A stretch of 64,000 nucleotides of DNA, from assembly GCA_018902385.1 (NCBI GenBank), contig JABSSW010000009.1, positions 1 through 64,000 on the forward strand. Direction: 5' to 3'. The position numbers and the translations under genes were made by a program. Shown here piece after piece: positions 57,708-64,000 of the stretch. The notes under the pieces are model-generated. The model ran no database searches and was not told where the DNA came from. It worked only from the letters and a program-made list of their open reading frames with translations. The number at the start of each line of letters is the position of its first letter. Positions within the stretch are counted from its first letter, which is position 1. The DNA comes from Physcia stellaris (taxonomy: Eukaryota; Ascomycota; Lecanoromycetes; Caliciales; Physciaceae).

Positions 57708-58543
57708 GTTCTGTACGCGCTGGAACGAATGTGAAATCGGAACAGGGTACGTAATTCCAATTCTGAGTGAGAAGAATTGCACACGAGCGAAGCAGAGGAT
57801 GTACCAAAGCCTTACCATAGGATTATCTGTCACACCCTTCTTTACAAGGCTGATTGCCGATCATAACGCCGAATACCACAGCCTGATGATACTGCATGAA
57901 GCTTTGCCCAAAATGGCCACTCTGGCGCCCTGTGGCGTACCCATTGACCAATGACAGAACTGTACAAGTGACGTGTCAGCTGTCGAGTCAGCTATCAGCT
58001 GAAGATGGTAGCAACGAAATGATGAACGGTGGAGGGCTGTCACACTATGTCTTTTGGGCGGATCCCGACATCGTGAGTTAGAGCGGGAGCTTCATTGGAC
58101 CAGAAGTCTGGGCCAGCCGCACAAAGTCGAGACCGTTTGGCTTACCTACCATGGAGGCAGCCTGCTACTTATCTCATGGCTTAGTTTAGCGTGGCGCTGT
58201 TCCTCTTACCCCAGAGAACCGCCGTGAAACCACGAAACCCAGATTGCGGACGAGGTCGAACGTTTGATTGAAATCCATTCAATTCTCATTCTCATCGTCC
58301 ATCCCCATGGTGGATCAATAGATTTCGATAAATACGCATCAATCCGGACCTTCATGGAATTTCTCATAGCATCAAGGAATTGCATCATAGTAGTCTGTGG
58401 AATGTAGTTACCTTTTCGGATGCGTGTCTCACTTTGGAAAGGCTTTGTGACCGACGACTATACATGTACATGAGGCTGGATCAACCTTTCGGCGAGTTAA
58501 AATCATAGCTTGAGGCTTCGCTCTTCACAATTCGGTCTTTTCA
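57708..58543. other. Divergent promoter region, 0.8 kb
   Basis: Between the permease (minus) and the GTPase-RING-patatin gene (plus). Frames at 57559-57954 and 58206-58388 are shadows. No specific regulatory site was identified. Confidence 0.5.
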
Positions 58544-61500
58544 ATGCCATGGGTACTGTAAGTGCGCTTTATCTTAAAACGTTAAGGCTTAGTGCACTCA
58601 CACCGGCCGATAGCAGAACTTCGCCACCTGCAGTGTTTGCGACATTCAGAGACCGACGGAAAAGTTCTATCAATGCTCTACCTGCCGACCTGCTGGAGGT
58701 GACTCGCTATTTTATTGTGCAGCTCATTGCTCAGAAACAGACTGCAGCCATGCAGAGCATTGCAAGGTCAGGGGGCACGAGTCTTGTTGGGATTCCCATC
58801 TTCCTAGGAAGGGTCGACAGAGCCATGAGAAGCTTGATACCTTTCCAGACTTCCTCACCCGACTCATCCTTCATTCCGAGCCGAACAGTGAGCTACAGGC
58901 TCGGCTGCACGAAAGAGATCGCAAAGCTCTGTGGTTCACAGTCACATCTGGCACTTTTGAAGATTCCGAGGCCACGGTCCAGATAACAGATCGCTTTCGT
59001 AGACTCTGTGATCCTAGATACGTCAATAAAAGATCCGGCACCGAGCAGTACCCAAGTATTGTATCCTTCATCGGCGATACAGGCGTGGGAAAATCAACAA
59101 TTGTGAATGCCATGTCTGTCATAGGACAGATTGATAAACAAATAGCAAGTGAACCGACATATTCAAGCCCAATTTCATCTTTGTCAACAAGAAGACCCTC
59201 AAATTTACCTCAAGTTCAGCAGGCCAGAGAGAATGGCCCCGTCACGCGCTCTGGAGACCCTCAACGTGCAACGGAGCCTACGAGCTCTGGCGTCCACTTG
59301 TATCTTGACCCAGATATTACCAGCGTTCGATATCATCCAAGCCAAGAGAAGGATGTAGTCCCAATCTTGTTCGCCGATTGCGAAGGGTTCCGGGGTGGAA
59401 CTAACAAGCCAAACGCAGAGCGTAGTGTACAAGGCGCTTCGTCGCATCCTAGAAGCTACTCTGCAGCATCATTGGTCACAATGCCGTCTCGATCGAGCTC
59501 ACATCATGGCAGGAATATTGCTGACGAGCTGGAGATCACTCTACCGGAGATAAGAAATGCTGGCAAAGCGGGTGCGGAGCTGTATTATGCCCGTTTCTTG
59601 TACGCCTTTAGTGATGTGATTGTGTTTGTCACCAACAATGAACAGCAATTACATGGAGATATACAGCGCCTCTTGGAATGGGCTGCTTCCGCAGTCCATA
59701 AATCTATCAACCACCTGCCTAGAAAGACACTTATTATAGTGCGAAACATGCCTGCGCGTCACAATCCAGATTATTACGAAGAAGCTTTTCTCAAGAGGTC
59801 GCTATTTGGATCTATGGACAATATTTGGACCACGTCCAAAGAATTGAAAGCCTTCAAGCAAAACCACGATAACGAATCTGAAGTAAGAGAAGGTGAGATC
59901 CATAGCAATGAAAGATTTCTCAAAATTTTCTTTCAAAGCGTAGAAGTCTGTTACATACCCAATAAAGGCTTCGCGACATCGCCGGAAGTGATTCGCCAGT
60001 ATCGATCATTACGAGAGCGGATCGTTCAAGCGGTAGCAGCAGGCCAGCACGCTCGGTCTGTTTCTTGGACTAGATATGATGTGCCCAGCTTATCGCATCT
60101 TTTCGGTCGTGCGTTTCATCACTTTGCGAAAATGTCTGGGCCTTTTGATTTCTACAAAGCAGCGAGAAAAGATAATCCAATGTCAGTGACGATGGCGGAT
60201 CATATTGCAAATCTCTTGCGCTACCTGCAGGCGTCAGATTTGCGTTTGAATGGGATCCCCGATGTTGTGGCCATTTGTCTCATAACCTTTGTGCATCGTG
60301 ACTTCCGGCAAGGTATTCCAGTACCGAACTATTCATCAGTGCTTTGCTTACTGATGTGTCGCAGCTATCGAACCCAGTGAAATTTTTGATCGCACACTGC
60401 GCCATGTGTGTGCTAGTGGTATACAAACATATCAGGACAAGTATCAACAATGCGCATTCGTTTTCCCTAGCAATGGGCAACTATGTAAAGCAGTTCGACT
60501 CACTCACCCCGAGCACTGTAGCTCAGACGCAAGGGCTACCACAATGCCTGGGATCTTCGATTCTTCTGACTACTACGAAGCACCTGATGATACAATTCGA
60601 AAGATCAGAAGCTTGTTCATTACCATGTTCACAGAGCTTTGTTCTCATGGCTCGATGCTTCGGTTGGCTCCACCTGCAAGGGTTGCAGCTTATCGATGTC
60701 AGAAACTTACTTCGCAAACCCTTATGGAATCGAGCTTTTGGCAAAATTCTAAGAGTAGCAAGACTTGCTTTACCTGCCTCCAGTGGGTGCCAGATCACGC
60801 ACTACCTTGTGGGCATATGTACTGTGAGCACTGTGTGAATGACTTCGGACAGCAATGCGATAGCCAAAGATATGTGGTGGAGATGAGTCAGTGTGTCCTG
60901 TGTCTCGAGTCATGGGGCACTCAATCGCCCCAGCTGATGAGGATGAAACCCAGATGCGCGGGAGTCAGAGTCCTTACTTTAGATGGTGGTGGGGTCCGCG
61001 GTATTGTTGAGCTTGCGATCCTCGAAGAGCTCGAGCAGCGAGTTGGGCTCGAGGTACCAATTAAAGAACTCTTCGACCTCATTGTTGGGACCAGTACAGG
61101 TAAGTGCTAATAGCGAGTACACGCGCATGTTCAGTATCATCCGGAAGAAATCTGACTTTAATCGCCATAACGCAGGTGGTATCATCGCACTGGGGTTGGC
61201 GATGACGGGATACGATATACACGAGATGAAGACTCATTTTGTGAATTTGTCTGAGAAGACATTCAAAAAAGACCGTGGGGGACCTTTATCTGCCGTCGAT
61301 CCTTTCAATGTCTTTCCTGCTATACTCATGGCAATGAAGGCTTGGGAAAGCAAATATAAAACGACACCCCTACGGGAGGGTCTGATCGAACTTTTCGGTC
61401 TTGATATGTCAATGTTCCCAGCTGCCACAACCACAAAGAGTCAAAGAAGGGTTAGAGTCGCAGTGACTTCAACAACTTCGGGAGATCCTTGCATATTCAC

Positions 61501-62878
61501 CAATTACAACCGGCTAGTCGCAACTGGTAATGTCACCTCGCTTACACATAGCGCACAGAGCTAATATCCTGATTAACATAGACGACAAGGATTTTGAGCG
61601 TGAAGACGAGCAATTAAAGGAGGCTAGAGTTTGGGAAGCGTGGGTTGACCCCTTCTCCTGATCCACATTAGCAGCGTGACTTACACCTGGGCTCAATCAG
61701 CGCCCTGGCAACTTCTGCCGCACCTGTATATTTCAAGCCTCTAGAGCGAGGCGAGCGCGGTTCACCACCTAAGCTTTACGTCGACGGCGCTTTGCACGCT
61801 AATCTTCCAGTTGACTACGCACTGTGGGAAACACAGAAAATCTGGCCCCCCTTCGGTGCCCGACGGGCAATCAGTGAACTGCAAGATGTTAACGACATCA
61901 ATGATAAGATTGCGACAATCATGAACGAAATCCGTCCCGATGACCCCGAATCGAGTTCACAGAGATCAGCATCGATCAACATAGAGCCGCCTGCCTACGG
62001 CGGAGAAGTCCACCTTGACGTCCTAGTGTCGATTGGTACTGGAAAGCAGACCCGGGAAGACAAGTATCCCAATGCTTTCGAGATCGGAGGCCTAAAACAG
62101 GTTTATCTATCCTTTATCAAAGCCTTGGACACAGAATCTGCCTGGGAAGATTTCAGGCGCAAGAGATCTTACAATAAATTTCGACATCACCGCCTCAATG
62201 TGCCATTGCATGGAAGCTACGTTGGCCTTGACGACTGGAAGTCAATGAATTCACTAAATAAAATTGTTCAGGAGCACTTTCAACATTCCAGACACCAGAT
62301 GAATGCAGTACAAGATATTGCAGCTCAGCTCATAGCAAGCCTCCTATTTTTTGAACCAATTCCTCCGGATACACATCTGCAGCCATTTGACCGCATGCAT
62401 CGGATTCGTGGGCAGATCTGGTGTCGACTACCCAAAGGAAGTCATGCACTGATCTTACTAATCGACCGAATCTGCGCGTTTCGGTATTTGGAAGAAAACG
62501 TAAAGTTTCCGAATCAGTGGGTCCCGGGTAAGTGTCTCGGAGCCTTCAAATTCGATTACACGAGTCTTTGTTGGAGATTGGCTGTTTACTCGCAAAACAT
62601 ATAATACAACCCAACACCTACCTTACAATACAGATACTAACTCCAAATCATCAATAGTACCACTGATTGATGGATGGAAATCGAAAATCAGAACCCAAGG
62701 CGAACACCTCGCGATCCCTATCACTATCAAAACCATGGATCAAAACTCACGCATTTACGTAGCTGTAACGTTGAAAGATGGAAAACGTGGATCTGGTCCT
62801 GTTTTGGAGAGAACCTTTACGATCAGTGGGTTCCCCATCATATTTAAAGACCTCGAAGCCATTGTCACTGCGCAGTAA
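58544..62878 (+). CDS. Cys/His cluster - GTPase - RING - patatin protein, 1294 aa
   Basis: Exons: 58544-58557 (14 nt), 58634-60312, 60365-61099, 61176-61526, 61582-61639, 61701-62527, 62658-62878; introns of 52-130 nt, all in phase. Residues 7-56 hold about nine Cys and several His (zinc-binding type). A GTPase domain follows: P-loop GDTGVGKST at 152-160, and a G3-like DCEG at 253-256, resembling the DTEG of GBP/atlastin rather than Ras; TLIIVRNMP may be the G4 strand. A RING finger begins at C699 (CFTC, then LPCGHMYCEHC). The patatin domain has oxyanion DGGGVRG at 771-777, nucleophile GTSTG (S808) and catalytic DGA (D974), all intact. A beta-rich C-terminal tail of about 75 residues ends it. 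Patatins cleave acyl chains from membrane lipids. The architecture suggests a nucleotide-gated lipase with ubiquitin-ligase capacity (inference). The splice point at the tiny first exon is the least certain part. Confidence 0.9.
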
Positions 62879-63416
62879 GGCGAACGATATACGACACGTC
62901 CGATTGCTAGACCAGAATCAAATTACTCGTGCGAATATGACTATACCCCTTGAAAAAGTCTTTTCACAGTCTATCTCAAGCATTGCTAAGTCATACATGA
63001 GCAATGATTCAAACTTTGCCATTATCTCTAGTTGGATTACAGTTCGTTTATTCATGAGAATACAATTACGAATCGCGTTAAGTATATCAATTATAATAAA
63101 CAATTACATGTCTCTCTCGAAATAACGCATGATTAATTCTTATAATAGAATATATCCTTTTTTATTTTTCGAAGCATTGATTCATTGAATCAACTCAATC
63201 GTAAAGCAATCGACGTGAAAATCAATCCTTCGCTTCACAACCTAGTGACAAGTAAGAACGACGATAGGATTATACATCAGAGACCTGCAAATTGAGAGAT
63301 AAAGCTGAGAGAAGTGATTCCAATTCCGAGTCAGGTCTTTCCTCGAGCGACACTACTTCAAGCGGAGCTTAATGTGATGGCACTCAAGCTCCGCCATCCA
63401 ACGCTCTCGACACTGC
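62879..63416. other. AT-rich intergenic stretch
   Basis: More AT-rich than its neighbours, especially 63.05-63.20 kb, but CpT and CpC are present, so it does not show the mutational pattern of the 1-7.2 kb block. No gene supported. Confidence 0.5.
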
Positions 63417-63869
63417 ATGCGTTCTCGCTCAACTATCCATTGTTTCTTCAACGTCCGCAGCAGAAAGATCAGCTATCAATGCCATCCATTTCGCGGTCGA
63501 GTTCGTCAACTGCCAATAGAGGCCAGACCAATCCATTACTGCCATGGCTTCACGGTACGAAAACAGTTCTTTTCCTCACAGCCGCAAGCAGTCTCAACGC
63601 CTCGGGAAACCCCATCGCCGGAATTGGTGTCAACCTCTGAGCAAGTTCCACAGCCCGAACGCGTCCCGGCCTCTGAACGAGTCTCAGGACCCGAGGCGGT
63701 CTCACGAGCTGAGCGACTCTCAAACACGACCGTGCTCAAAAGAAACAACGAAGTAGCAGCTAGGGATCATGATGCTTCGGAGTCTGTTGACGTCGACGTA
63801 ACAAATCCATCTAATAGAGTCGCCTTCGTTGGAGGAATGAGTGTTGTGTCACGTGTCGTTTGTAGCTGA
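63417..63869 (+). CDS. Possible gene start, Pro/Glu/Ser repeat protein, about 150 aa
   Basis: Open frame from an ATG at 63417 with a basic, Arg/Ser-rich N-terminus (NVRSRKISYQ, FTVRKQFFSSQ) that looks like a mitochondrial presequence. A degenerate repeat follows with units like PELVSTSE, PERVPASE, PEAVSRAE. The frame ends at 63869, but the repeat-rich part could be spliced to exons beyond the window edge. No family recognised. It may equally be a chance frame over a minisatellite. Confidence 0.3.
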   Translation: MRSRSTIHCFFNVRSRKISYQCHPFRGRVRQLPIEARPIHYCHGFTVRKQFFSSQPQAVSTPRETPSPELVSTSEQVPQPERVPASERVSGPEAVSRAERLSNTTVLKRNNEVAARDHDASESVDVDVTNPSNRVAFVGGMSVVSRVVCS

Positions 63870-64000
63870 AGAGTTGTTAATACGATGGCGACCAGATGCT
63901 ACATTGGCAAACAATAATGTACCTTTTATGTATTTCTTCCAGTCAAATTGTAGATTTCAAAAGAAACATGGTTGCTACGTACTCTGTCCTGCTCGACATA
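63870..64000. other. Window edge, nothing recognised
   Basis: The last 131 bases contain no feature that can be supported. Confidence 0.4.

Noticed and set aside
63060-63200. Second patch of the AT-rich mutational pattern
   Set aside because: AT-rich, but CpT and CpC occur normally, unlike the 1-7.2 kb block.
1-64000. tRNA, rRNA and CRISPR arrays
   Set aside because: No tRNA-like B-box with matching arms, rRNA core or regularly spaced repeats were seen; a CRISPR array is not expected in a eukaryote. A covariance-model scan was not possible here.

Overview
The window looks like nuclear DNA of a filamentous ascomycete (Pezizomycotina; Leotiomycetes is my guess, from gene style only). Genes are small, dense, on both strands and cut by 44-190 nt GT-AG introns. 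The families are those of filamentous fungi: a 7TM-RGS receptor, Pal1, rhodopsin-domain proteins, a CAX antiporter, an APC permease, NLR relics and a patatin protein. One AT-rich block carries a dead retroelement.

Layout. 1-7.26 kb is an AT-rich, gene-poor block with a badly decayed Ty1/copia element on the minus strand and further unclassified, equally mutated DNA. By eye its dinucleotide pattern is not ordinary CpA-type RIP: CpC, CpT, ApG and GpG are almost absent while CpA, TpG and CpG stay common. 7.9-10.4 kb holds three orphan, mostly secreted-type genes. 11.3-25.4 kb is a conserved housekeeping stretch: 7TM-RGS receptor, Nse3/MAGE of the Smc5/6 complex, Mediator MED31, Pal1, splicing factor SF3B5, a rhodopsin-domain membrane protein and a double DUF3072 protein. 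26-30 kb is a decaying accessory patch: an unrecognised broken gene and an NLR remnant.

30.2-44.3 kb is mostly intact: a SAM methyltransferase, a pepsin-like membrane protein lacking the first active-site Asp, a secreted protein, a 4-TM protein, an F-box-like protein, a CAX cation/H+ antiporter, a 5'-shortened cysteine-rich gene and RNA polymerase III subunit RPC10/C11. 45-51 kb mixes a truncated CmcJ/AsaB-type oxygenase, a secreted alpha/beta hydrolase and a rhodopsin-domain gene with an in-frame stop. 51.9-62.9 kb holds three large genes: a WD40-like propeller protein, an amino-acid permease and a 1294-residue protein joining a Cys/His cluster, a GBP/dynamin-like GTPase, a RING finger and an intact patatin phospholipase. 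That protein is the most interesting gene here and has the layout expected of an intracellular immune or cell-death effector (inference).

Most multi-exon models were built by hand from splice sites, reading phase and family motifs. Exon ends are therefore given so they can be checked against RNA-seq. No rRNA, tRNA, CRISPR or origin was recognised.
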